A stretch of 51,314 bases of DNA from Deltaproteobacteria bacterium (GTDB lineage: Bacteria; Bdellovibrionota_C; UBA2361; OMII01), in NCBI GenBank assembly GCA_947488865.1, contig CANLCB010000003.1:1-51314 (forward strand), written 5' to 3'. The notes below the pieces were generated by a model. The model ran no database searches and was not told the DNA's origin. It saw only the letters and a program-made list of their open reading frames with translations. The position numbers were made by a program, and so were the translations under genes. Below are positions 43,300 through 51,314 of this stretch, piece after piece; position 1 is the stretch's first letter; the number at the start of each line of letters is the position of its first letter.

Positions 43300-45170
43300 C
43301 GAGCACCTCGCTTAATCTTCTTCTTCTCTTCCACAACAGGCGGAGGCGGTTCATCTGGAATACCGAAGTACGCGGCGAAGATATCTTGAACTAAGGGCGC
43401 GGCCATAGCGCCTCCATGCCCAGCATTCTCCAGAATGGCCGCAACCACTATCTGAGGATCGTCCGCCGGAGCGTATCCAGCGAACCACGCGTGGTCGTCA
43501 TCTTTCACCCCGGATTCCTTGGAGGCCACCTGAGCGGTTCCCGTCTTACCACCAACAGAGATAGCGTAAATCTTTGGCAGAGCCGCTTTGTGACCAGTAC
43601 CGCGAGGATCCTCAACAACTCCCACCATCGCTTTGTTCATAGCCACAAAGATCGACGGGTCGATATCCACGGTGCGTATTACCTCTGGGTCTTTGGGCTC
43701 CTCCTCCAACACCCGTCCATCACTCGCCACAACGCGTCGAATCACACGTGGCTTTAAAACTTTTCCTCCATTCACCATAGCGGAGACACCACGCGCCACT
43801 TGAAGCGGGGTTGTCGTGATAGCCCCCTGCCCAATCGAAACGGGGAGGGTCTCTCCGGGATACCATTTCTTATCCGCCGGATTACGGAAGTATTTCGCTT
43901 TCCACGCGGTAGAGGGAATTAATCCAGCGCTTTCGTCGCCAATATCCACCCCCGTCGGCTCTCCAAATTCGAAGAAGTCGTGAGCGTATTTGTGAATGCG
44001 ATCAACACCGAGACGCTGTCCGATCGTGTAGAAATAGACGTCACACGATTGAACGATCGCCTCAAACATATTCACAGGTCCATGCCCCGAATGTTTGTGA
44101 CAATGGAATCTGCGCGAGCCGAACTTCAAATAGCCAGGACAACGCACCTTTTCATTCGGCGTTGTCACACCTTCAGCTAAAGCCGCCGCGGCGACAAAAA
44201 TCTTAAACACAGAGCCCGGCGGATATACGCCCTGCGTAACGCGGTTGGTCAACTTGTGATCTTTCCCCTCAATGAGGTCAACCCAGGTGTCGCGGGACAT
44301 CTCTGAGGTAAATACCGATGGGGAGAACCGCGGAGCCGCAGCCAACGCGAGGATATCCCCGGTCTTAGGGTTCATCGCCACGATCGCGCCCTTCTTTCCC
44401 TCAAGACTCTTATCGGCAATCTCCTGAAGACGCCGATCGATAGTGAGAACAACGTCACTACCTGACAACGCGAGATGCTCGTACGCTTCGCCGATTTTAT
44501 TTCCAGAGGCGTTTACAATAACCGCCTGAGAGCCGCGCTCACCTTGCAAGTAACGCTCATAACGAGCCTCGACCCCACTCTGCCCGATGAGATCACCCAT
44601 TCGATACCCAGAATACAGTGGGTTCTTTAACTGCTCTCCCGTGATCTCTCGGATGTACCCGATAAGGTGCGCCGCTAATTCTCCATTCACGTAGTCCCTG
44701 GCGGGCACGACACTGATGATAATTCCGGGCAATCGATGACGCTGCGCGGATATCTTAGCGACGTCATCTCGCGAAACATCTCGCAAAATAAGTTTCGGCT
44801 CGTACTTCAATCGCTTCCCTTGTCGAGAGAGCTTCTCAAGAAGTGGCGCGGGATCTTGCCCCACTATTTCGGCGAGCGTGGTAATCGTCTCAGTCGGATT
44901 AGGACTATCCTCGATAACGAGATCCACATTAAATGACGGGCGGTTGCGAACAAGGAGCTGCCCGTTTCTGTCAAGGATCAACCCTCGAGGTGGATGAACG
45001 TACACGGTGCGAAGCCGATTGTTCTCCGACCGCTCTCGGAAAAATGCTCCTTTTATGATTTGGAGGTGCCACAAGCGTAACGTCAGAGCGAACAGCGCCA
45101 CCGCGCACAGGCCAAGAGAGATCCAGACCCGAGGAGCTACATGCACACTGTTCCGTTCGTACGACGACAT
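43296..45170 (-). CDS. mrdA: Penicillin-binding protein 2 (MrdA, elongasome transpeptidase)
   Basis: A 624-residue class B PBP. An N-terminal membrane anchor (~14-32) is followed by a pedestal/dimer domain from ~55 (VHPPRGLILDRNGQLLVRN). The transpeptidase domain has the SxxK motif PPGSVFKIF, the SxN-equivalent SCD in VQSCDVYFY, and KTGT in GGKTGTAQ. The Pro/Lys-rich tail (EPPPPVVEEKKKIK) is not conserved in the family. It cross-links peptidoglycan with RodA in the lateral wall. It sits between mreD (three-base gap) and rodA (four-base overlap). Confidence 0.96.
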   Translation of the reverse strand: MSSYERNSVHVAPRVWISLGLCAVALFALTLRLWHLQIIKGAFFRERSENNRLRTVYVHPPRGLILDRNGQLLVRNRPSFNVDLVIEDSPNPTETITTLAEIVGQDPAPLLEKLSRQGKRLKYEPKLILRDVSRDDVAKISAQRHRLPGIIISVVPARDYVNGELAAHLIGYIREITGEQLKNPLYSGYRMGDLIGQSGVEARYERYLQGERGSQAVIVNASGNKIGEAYEHLALSGSDVVLTIDRRLQEIADKSLEGKKGAIVAMNPKTGDILALAAAPRFSPSVFTSEMSRDTWVDLIEGKDHKLTNRVTQGVYPPGSVFKIFVAAAALAEGVTTPNEKVRCPGYLKFGSRRFHCHKHSGHGPVNMFEAIVQSCDVYFYTIGQRLGVDRIHKYAHDFFEFGEPTGVDIGDESAGLIPSTAWKAKYFRNPADKKWYPGETLPVSIGQGAITTTPLQVARGVSAMVNGGKVLKPRVIRRVVASDGRVLEEEPKDPEVIRTVDIDPSIFVAMNKAMVGVVEDPRGTGHKAALPKIYAISVGGKTGTAQVASKESGVKDDDHAWFAGYAPADDPQIVVAAILENAGHGGAMAAPLVQDIFAAYFGIPDEPPPPVVEEKKKIKRGAR

Positions 45171-45173
45171 GGG

Positions 45174-45689
45174 CTACACCGCGGAAAGTGCTTGGCGCCT
45201 TCCGTGCGCGACAGAGGAGTGTCGACGCCCACGTTTGGTAAGTTTTCCAAGAAGGAACGGAGCCACCAGAGCGGTGACCATCGCCTGTCCGAGAATCTGC
45301 TTTGGATACTCCCACGTCATGCTTGGATACTCAGTGCCGAACAGCGAGAAAAGGATATTAGCCCCGACCACCGCTAAGAACGTAATCACCATCGCCGCGA
45401 TACCGGACTCAATAAAGAGACGCTGAGAGAGAACCGCTAACGTTCCGAACACTAAAACAAGCGCTCCTGCCCACGGACCAACAAGCACCGCTGACGAAAA
45501 ATCCATGACGAGGCCAAGCGAGAACGCCATCACGCAGCCAAACGTAGAAACCTCTGTAAACGCCAAGGCGATAATAAGAACCACTATCAACTGCGGAACT
45601 ACCGCTACCGGCATCCCCATGTGCAACAACGATCCTTGCACAACGCTCGCGAGAACACCCAAGAGAAGATAAAAAATCGCTTTTTTCAT
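45174..45689 (-). CDS. mreD: Rod shape-determining protein MreD
   Basis: A 171-residue polytopic membrane protein with about five helices, typical of MreD, whose sequence is poorly conserved. The strongest evidence is size, hydrophobic pattern and position between mreC (three-base gap) and mrdA (three-base gap). MreD helps couple cytoplasmic MreB filaments to the elongation complex. It ends in a basic, His/Arg-rich cytoplasmic tail. Confidence 0.88.
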   Translation of the reverse strand: MKKAIFYLLLGVLASVVQGSLLHMGMPVAVVPQLIVVLIIALAFTEVSTFGCVMAFSLGLVMDFSSAVLVGPWAGALVLVFGTLAVLSQRLFIESGIAAMVITFLAVVGANILFSLFGTEYPSMTWEYPKQILGQAMVTALVAPFLLGKLTKRGRRHSSVAHGRRQALSAV

Positions 45690-45692
45690 CGC

Positions 45693-46583
45693 CTACCTCT
45701 TCTCCCCTCGTCCACCATGTTGAAGAGGCGCCTTTATTGCTTGAGGCTCATCACCTTTTTGCTGACGTTCTCCCACAACGATGAGAACCTCCTCAAGTTT
45801 CGAAAAATCGACCGCTGGCTTGAGATCGATACGTTGCAGCAAGGTCCCGGTCTCGGGAGCCACGCGAGAGACACTTCCTATGTTCAACCCTTTCGGAAAA
45901 ACTCCGTCCATTCCCGAGGTGACCACAACATCCCCGGCCCGAACGACGGATTCTTTACCTACATACTTTAACTCACAACTAGAGGACCCGAGCCCTTCAA
46001 CAACTCCTCGCGCTCGTCCGTCTTGCACCAACGCGTCTACCCCACTCGCGTGATCGGTCATTAAAAGTACGCGAGAAAAATTAGGTCCTGATGAAACGAC
46101 CTGCCCCACAACACCTCGTGGATGCACGACCGCCATACCTTCAGCTACGCCGTGGGACGTTCCTTTATTCACAACGATGCCTTTGACCCACCCACTTGGC
46201 TCACTCGCCACTACAGAGGCCGCCACACCCTTAAGCTGCGACACCGAATTGAGTTCCAAGAGAGCGCGAAGCCGTTCGTTTTCTCGACGTTGCTCTTCAA
46301 AAGACGCCTGAGATGATTCTAATCGCGACACCTGCTCCGCAAGGGAGCGGTTCTGCTCCGCGAGCCCCACAAGATTGAAGTACCGTCCCCATGTTGACGA
46401 AACGCCATCAGCCACGGCGTCGATTCCTCCGTGAAGCGGGGAGACAATCTCCGACAACACGGTGGTTCCAATCCTAGCGAATGCTGGATTGCGAGCACTG
46501 TAAGCCGTAAGCAAAAGCGACACGCACAGAAGCGAGAATGATAACATCGCTATCTTTGCTCTTTCGGAGACACTCGCTCTCAT
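45693..46583 (-). CDS. mreC: Rod shape-determining protein MreC
   Basis: A 296-residue protein. It has one N-terminal membrane helix (~12-30), a coiled coil at ~75-115, and the periplasmic beta-barrel region with VVASEPSGWVKGIVVNKGTSHGV, PRGVVGQVV and GDVVVTSGMDGVFPKGLNIG, the classical MreC motifs. MreC scaffolds PBP2 and RodA in the periplasm. It begins 84 bases after mreB; mreD follows after three bases. Confidence 0.94.
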   Translation of the reverse strand: MRASVSERAKIAMLSFSLLCVSLLLTAYSARNPAFARIGTTVLSEIVSPLHGGIDAVADGVSSTWGRYFNLVGLAEQNRSLAEQVSRLESSQASFEEQRRENERLRALLELNSVSQLKGVAASVVASEPSGWVKGIVVNKGTSHGVAEGMAVVHPRGVVGQVVSSGPNFSRVLLMTDHASGVDALVQDGRARGVVEGLGSSSCELKYVGKESVVRAGDVVVTSGMDGVFPKGLNIGSVSRVAPETGTLLQRIDLKPAVDFSKLEEVLIVVGERQQKGDEPQAIKAPLQHGGRGEKR

Positions 46584-46667
46584 TGATGAAAAGATACCTT
46601 ACAGTTGAGGCCGCTACCCTAGCACGACCCACACTCAAATCTATGTGAAAAAACAGAAACCCGTCGC

Positions 46668-47708
<1,041 letters not shown>

Positions 47709-47798
47709 TCACGCTCACCGGGCGGAAGTAGAAAAGACACTCCGCTCAACCAAGATCATAATGGCAGGGGCTCGGATCTAATTTCAACGGTGAGGACA

Positions 47799-47818
47799 TA
47801 AAAAAAACCCACAGGGGT
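47799..47818 (-). terminator. Rho-independent terminator after the 106-aa gene
   Basis: On the minus strand ACCC-CTGT-GGGT is followed by a run of eight T. The stem is only four to five pairs, but the U-tract is strong. It lies ~55 bases after the stop at 47874 and ahead of the mreB leader, so it would separate the two transcripts. Confidence 0.45.
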
Positions 47819-47873
47819 CATCGGTTGTAATTCACCGAGCGCCTTGAGGGTTCGCGACGAAGAGAAGCGTTAG

Positions 47874-48194
47874 TTACGCAACTCCCAAAGCCAAAGATGA
47901 GTCCGCTGGAGTCTCCAATCGCACATCACTGAGCTTAACCGAGAGAAACGCTATCTGCTCATCCGGGCTCAAGCGACTATCGACGAAAATGAAACGTTGG
48001 GAGAGTGACCGACAGGCGCCACTAAGCACCTTCCAGCAGTGTCCTCGCTTAAGCTCCTCGCGACGGGTGACGAACCCCAACTGCTCTAGTTGCGCGACCA
48101 ACTCCTTATATCGAGCCGTCTGGGACTCGGTCCAAGATGGACGCAAACTCTTCTTCCGTTTAGCTTTTTTGATAATCGCGATACCAGCCTTCAC
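47874..48194 (-). CDS. Hypothetical protein, 106 aa
   Basis: The start is GTG at 48194, with GGGAG five bases upstream. The N-terminus is basic (KKAKRKKSLRPSW), followed by a helix (ARYKELVAQLEQLGF). A beta-rich second half carries GHCWKVLSGACRSLSQRFIFVDSRLSPDEQIAFL. The pattern of a short hairpin plus F-V-D-x-R-L-S-P-D-E-Q-I recalls a small conserved family of unknown function seen in several bacterial phyla. It is divergent from rplS and has a likely terminator. Confidence 0.6.
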   Translation of the reverse strand: MKAGIAIIKKAKRKKSLRPSWTESQTARYKELVAQLEQLGFVTRREELKRGHCWKVLSGACRSLSQRFIFVDSRLSPDEQIAFLSVKLSDVRLETPADSSLALGVA

Positions 48195-48257
48195 AGAAAC
48201 TCCCGTAATTTCAATAGGTTGACTATATTTACAGCCTCAAAACCTCTGCCAACTGAC

Positions 48258-48346
48258 CTAAAAAGCCAGCAGGCACTTCGATTGAACTGCTTTGGCGACT
48301 GTGATACAACCTTCCTCCATTGTTTGAATTAAGTGTGGCTTTTTAG
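48258..48346. repeat. 11-bp inverted repeat flanking the rplS promoter
   Basis: CTAAAAAGCCA (48258-48268) and TGGCTTTTTAG (48336-48346) are perfect complements separated by 67 bases. The candidate rplS promoter lies between them. They could be two half-sites for a regulator, or a DNA loop or cruciform. The second arm also falls inside the predicted transcript. Confidence 0.45.
48282..48310 (+). promoter_or_regulatory. rplS: Candidate promoter of rplS
   Basis: TTGAAC (48282-48287), a 17-base spacer and TACAAC (48305-48310), with TG at the extended -10 position. Transcription would start near 48317, leaving a leader of ~180 bases before the rplS ATG. Confidence 0.5.
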
Positions 48347-48367
48347 CAAGAGCCCAAGCTTCCTAAA

Positions 48368-48433
48368 GTCGGGAAAGATTTGAAAAATCACTTCCGACAC
48401 CACCGTTCTACCTGATAACGGCGAACCGTTATC
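48368..48433 (+). ncRNA. Two-hairpin structured leader of rplS (candidate r-protein leader)
   Basis: Hairpin A (48368-48398) pairs GTCGG...CCGAC with an inner GATTT/AAATC stem. Hairpin B (48414-48433) is a perfect 8-bp stem GATAACGG/CCGTTATC closed by a CGAA tetraloop. Both lie in the predicted rplS leader, 67 or more bases before the start codon. Leader RNAs upstream of L19 genes are known in other phyla; whether this is related cannot be judged here. Confidence 0.45.
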
Positions 48434-48499
48434 CAAGAGTGGAGGCCGCTTGGGAATATTAAGTTTGAGTCACGAAGTGCAGTACGCGGAGAGCAGGAT

Positions 48500-48943
48500 A
48501 TGACGACTGGTGAAGAGACAAAAACAGCAGCACCACAAACTAAGATTACCCTTGATGGCGCTATCAAGAGCATCACAAGCTCATTCGTTAAGTCGGACAT
48601 CCCTGACTTCAAGCCAGGTGACGTAGTTCGAGTTCACGCGAAGATCATCGAGGGAACAAAAGAGCGTGTTCAGCTCTTCGAAGGACTCGTTCTTAAGCGC
48701 AGCAAGGGAACACTCCCAGACGCGACCTTCACTGTTCGCAAAGTTTCTTACAACATCGGCGTTGAGCGAACATTCCCTGTTCACAGCCCACGTATCGAGA
48801 AGATCGAGCTTATTACACGAGCTAAGGTTCGTCGTGCTCGCCTCTTCTACATCCGACCACTTCGAGGAAAGGCTTCTCGTATGAAGACCCTCTTCACGAA
48901 CACTGCGGCGAAGACAGAAGGAACAGGCACTCAGGCAGCATAA
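48500..48943 (+). CDS. rplS: Large ribosomal subunit protein bL19
   Basis: A 147-residue protein. Residues ~30-125 match L19: [63 protein letters not shown] and [16 protein letters not shown]. It is longer than the usual ~115 residues, with a ~20-residue N-terminal and a ~20-residue Thr/Ala-rich C-terminal extension. The ATG at 48500 follows AGCAGGAT. It lies at the 30S-50S interface. Codon use shows the bias expected of highly expressed genes. No trmD, rimM or rpsP neighbour is present; it is monocistronic with its own terminator. Confidence 0.96.
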   Translation: MTTGEETKTAAPQTKITLDGAIKSITSSFVKSDIPDFKPGDVVRVHAKIIEGTKERVQLFEGLVLKRSKGTLPDATFTVRKVSYNIGVERTFPVHSPRIEKIELITRAKVRRARLFYIRPLRGKASRMKTLFTNTAAKTEGTGTQAA

Positions 48944-48963
48944 GCTCTCTGAGCGTCACCAAT

Positions 48964-48992
48964 AAAAAAGGCGGCCATGTGCCGCCTTTTTT
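48964..48992 (+). terminator. Strong rho-independent terminator of rplS
   Basis: GGCGGC (48970-48975) pairs with GCCGCC (48981-48986) around CATGT, followed by six T and preceded by six A. It may act in both directions; it lies between rplS and the convergent bactofilin gene. Confidence 0.9.
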
Positions 48993-49056
48993 ATTGCTAG
49001 TTTTCACGCTCTATCAGAACACCAACGCCCGAACACCAGCCAGGCAAAGTCGAACA

Positions 49057-49527
49057 CTACGCAGCTCGGCGCGGACCAATCGCCAATCGCGCGCCGGACA
49101 CTATCGCCCCTGGAGCGATTGAGATAACCGCCGCTTCAACATCGTCCTTAACGCAACCGCCCGCCCGTACATCCACGGACTCCTTCACGACAACAGGCTG
49201 CTCGACTACGCCCTCAACGGTCAGGGAATTGGTCGACACTGGCGCACTCAACACTCCGCTGGGCCCCACCGACACGGATGGCGCTGTAAGAGAATCCCCT
49301 GAGAGAACCCCCTCAACAACTACCGGCCTACCGGTCACAACGGTACCGGAAACTCGGTACCCCTTAGCGACCACGAAAGCCCCTAGCGGATGCTTACGGG
49401 TGCCATCGAGATTTTGAGGTGTTATCTCCAACTTAGAGCTTTGACTTGGGGCGACAGGCGCCTCCTTCGAACCCACAACTGGATTTCCGGTGGGCTCAAG
49501 ATCCAACTTTTTCGTTCTCCACAACAT
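49057..49527 (-). CDS. Bactofilin-like polymer-forming protein
   Basis: A 156-residue protein. After a ~45-residue disordered N-terminus there is a ~100-residue beta-rich repeat region: GTVVTGRPVVVEGVLSGDSLTAPSVSVGPSGVL, LTVEGVVEQPVVVKESVDV and AVISIAPGAIVSGARL. The regular hydrophobic/Gly spacing is that of bactofilins (DUF583), which form non-nucleotide filaments affecting cell shape or protein positioning. It is not part of the mre operon but lies close to it, convergent with rplS and divergent from the penicillin-binding protein gene. Confidence 0.75.
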   Translation of the reverse strand: MLWRTKKLDLEPTGNPVVGSKEAPVAPSQSSKLEITPQNLDGTRKHPLGAFVVAKGYRVSGTVVTGRPVVVEGVLSGDSLTAPSVSVGPSGVLSAPVSTNSLTVEGVVEQPVVVKESVDVRAGGCVKDDVEAAVISIAPGAIVSGARLAIGPRRAA

Positions 49528-49798
49528 AGCTTTCGGTGTACTGCACTCTTACTCCAACAGCAAGAGCGTTCTCTGTGATTCCTACTGAAAGAAACACCCA
49601 TCAAACACGCCCCACGACCGACATTTTCTCCAAGGAAAATAGGCGCAAAAACTAAGCTCCTCCAAACCTCATTCCGACTGCGTCACTTGGAGGTAAGAAT
49701 CGCTTTGGAGCTGACGTTTTGGGATTGTTGAAACCGGCGATTTCAGTCAGCATAAAGGCTTATCCAGTGCACGTTTTGAGAATTGTCCCCCAAAGCTC

Positions 49799-49863
49799 TT
49801 TCTCGGATTAAATTCCGAGAAAAAAGCGTCGAAATTTGTCGCAGGCGGCGCAAAGTTCGACGC
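49799..49863 (+). promoter_or_regulatory. Two adjacent hairpins in the leader/promoter region of the penicillin-binding protein gene
   Basis: In the 435-base gap 49528-49962, TTTCTCGGA (49799-49807) pairs with TCCGAGAAA (49814-49822). Next to it GCGTCGAA (49826-49833) pairs with TTCGACGC (49856-49863), extended by TTTG/CAAA after one mismatch. CGGATTAAAT (49804-49813) is also complementary to ATTTAATCCG at 49899-49908, allowing an alternative pairing that would exclude the first hairpin. No clear -35/-10 pair was found, so it is unknown whether this is transcribed. Confidence 0.45.
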
Positions 49864-49962
49864 GGTTGAGCATCATATCTCTATCGTTTTCGAGCGAGAT
49901 TTAATCCGGGGGAATTTCAGACGAGGGCGGACTAGGCAATCTCCTCTAAGGGTCGACACACG

Positions 49963-51314
49963 ATGGTGAATCTTCGGGCAGCTAAAAACATCCAGACGGT
50001 CTGCAAGACCCTCGCCCGTCACCTTTCGCCTTCTTCTCGCTTACCACTCACCCTAACCTCGGTAGCCGCATCCATCTTGTCTACAGGCGCGCATCAAGCC
50101 TCTTCAGCGTGGGCCGCTGATAGCTCGCCTAGTGATCAAACTCAACTCATCTCAACCGACCCTGTGGTGCAGGATCAGATCGACCGCTCTCTCAACAGAG
50201 CTCCTGTCGATCGAGTCGCCATGAAACAGGACTCTCGTACCGTTGGTCGAGTGTACCCGCCCCCACGACTTCGATACATCGAGACTCGAACAACGAACGA
50301 TGGGGATATTCGGCTCGCCGAGCGCCCAAAATTCGAAGACCGAATTGGTGGACGGTACGCCCACGCCACCTCTAACAACAACTTCATTTTTTACACACTA
50401 GATCCAGACCTCCAGGATTACGTTCGAACTGTAGTAGCAAGGGCTCAAGCGTCACACGTCGCGGTCGTAGCGATGGATCCATCCACGGGCGCCATCCTCG
50501 CCATCGCTGGAAAGTCCATCTCTGTGCCGGACATTGAGTATCACGCGGGATTCCCTGCCGCGTCGCTGTTCAAGGTAGTAACCGCCGCGGCCGCTGTAGA
50601 GCATGCCGGTATCGAAACACACTCGATGATTCCATTCCGAGGCGGCACGTATACCCTTAACCAGGCAAACTACAACCCCGACCCTCGCCTGGACCGTCGC
50701 GTGATGAGTGTTGGCGAAGCGCTTGGACGTTCGTGCAACCCCGTCTTTGGACACATCGGCCTTAAGTACCTTAACGGCGACATCCTCGCTAAATACGCTC
50801 GTCAGTTTGGATTCAATCGCGGACTCGCCTTAGAGGCCCCTCTCCCAGAGAGCTCCGCCTGGATTCCTCAAGACAACTCATATGAGCTAAGCCGAACCTC
50901 CGCTGGATTCGGAGAAGTACGAATCAGCCCAATTCACGCGGCCGCTCTCATGTCCGGAATCGCCAACGGCGGAGTGCTTCCAAAACCTCAGATGGTAGAC
51001 ACCATCGTAGACCAAGATGGAACCGTCATTCAGAAGCAGAAGCCCGAGATGCTTCAACGCATCGTTCAAAGCTCCACCGCGGAATCGCTCATGAAGATGA
51101 TGCACTACACCACGACTGTCGGTACATCACGCCGAGAGTTCATGCGCGGATCATCGCCAACGCTCGGCGCTATCGACGTCGCTGGAAAGACGGGAACACT
51201 CACTGGCGACAATCCTGTTGGCCTCAACAATTGGTTCATCGGAGCAGCGCCAATTCAGAATCCAAAGATAGCGATCGCGGTGATTACAGTCGATCCACAA
51301 CACTCATCGAAAGC
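49963..51314 (+). CDS. Penicillin-binding transpeptidase-domain protein (3' end outside window)
   Basis: The frame is open from ATG 49963 to the window edge (450 residues visible). Residues 1-52 look like an exported N-terminus with a long basic n-region and an SSAWAAD cleavage region. From ~140 a transpeptidase domain has YTLDPDLQDYV, the SxxK motif at Ser201-Leu-Phe-Lys204, SxN at Ser257-Cys-Asn259 and KTG at Lys409-Thr-Gly411. The usual class B pedestal/dimer domain is missing; only ~90 residues precede the core. It is therefore an FtsI/PbpA-like D,D-transpeptidase of reduced architecture. AAGGG lies ten bases before the ATG. It is divergent from the bactofilin gene and has a hairpin-rich upstream region. 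Confidence 0.82.
   Translation, partial: MVNLRAAKNIQTVCKTLARHLSPSSRLPLTLTSVAASILSTGAHQASSAWAADSSPSDQTQLISTDPVVQDQIDRSLNRAPVDRVAMKQDSRTVGRVYPPPRLRYIETRTTNDGDIRLAERPKFEDRIGGRYAHATSNNNFIFYTLDPDLQDYVRTVVARAQASHVAVVAMDPSTGAILAIAGKSISVPDIEYHAGFPAASLFKVVTAAAAVEHAGIETHSMIPFRGGTYTLNQANYNPDPRLDRRVMSVGEALGRSCNPVFGHIGLKYLNGDILAKYARQFGFNRGLALEAPLPESSAWIPQDNSYELSRTSAGFGEVRISPIHAAALMSGIANGGVLPKPQMVDTIVDQDGTVIQKQKPEMLQRIVQSSTAESLMKMMHYTTTVGTSRREFMRGSSPTLGAIDVAGKTGTLTGDNPVGLNNWFIGAAPIQNPKIAIAVITVDPQHSSK

Overview
The window looks like a chromosomal segment of a Gram-negative bacterium. It has a complete rod-shape and elongation gene set (mreBCD, mrdA, rodA), an MCE/Mla-type lipid transport operon with an auxiliary lipoprotein, an LppC/LpoA-like lipoprotein, and grpE-dnaK-dnaJ, lon, tex, ssb, recO and rplS. 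The mixture (STAS-MlaE, bactofilin, long Gly-rich and Cys-rich secreted proteins, DUF5335/BON/CBS proteins) suggests a deltaproteobacterial-type lineage in the broad sense. No rRNA or other phylogenetic marker settles this, so the placement is an inference. No tRNA, rRNA, CRISPR array, transposase or phage gene was recognised.

Layout. Positions 1-9 kb are an accessory-like zone with long gaps: the end of a secreted Cys-rich protein, an orphan nucleotidyltransferase-fold protein, a missed 45-residue membrane protein, a tandem Lrp/AsnC regulator, and a nitrilase plus GNAT pair divergent from a histone-deacetylase-like amidohydrolase. From 8.8 to 14.7 kb, tex is followed by mlaE-mlaF-mlaD-pqiC on the minus strand. 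From 15 to 19 kb lie a large Gly-rich secreted protein, a GNAT enzyme and a YpsA/SLOG-like protein. Two copies of a repeat with terminal inverted repeats sit at 4685-4813 and 17095-17269. From 19 to 27 kb are ssb-DUF445-SDR, a YceD (DUF177) protein, lon coupled to a secreted metallopeptidase, and an EboD-like sugar phosphate cyclase.

From 27 to 34 kb are the LppC-like lipoprotein, grpE-dnaK-dnaJ with divergent recO, and an FmdB zinc ribbon. From 34 to 41 kb come YggU, BON, DUF5335 and CBS proteins, a glycosyltransferase/acyltransferase pair, and an operon of an unusual IMP dehydrogenase, an unknown gene, maf and yggS. From 41 to 48 kb is the mreB-mreC-mreD-mrdA-rodA cluster with a trailing exported protein. 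The window ends with rplS behind a structured leader, a bactofilin, and a penicillin-binding protein that runs off the right edge.

Functional picture: the right third is devoted to cell-wall elongation (MreBCD, PBP2, RodA, bactofilin, a further transpeptidase), the middle to protein quality control, and the left to envelope lipid transport and poorly characterised accessory enzymes. The observations most worth checking are the dispersed structured repeat, the Tritrichomonas-type IMP dehydrogenase, the nitrilase/GNAT/deacetylase neighbourhood, and the structured leader regions before rplS and the last gene.
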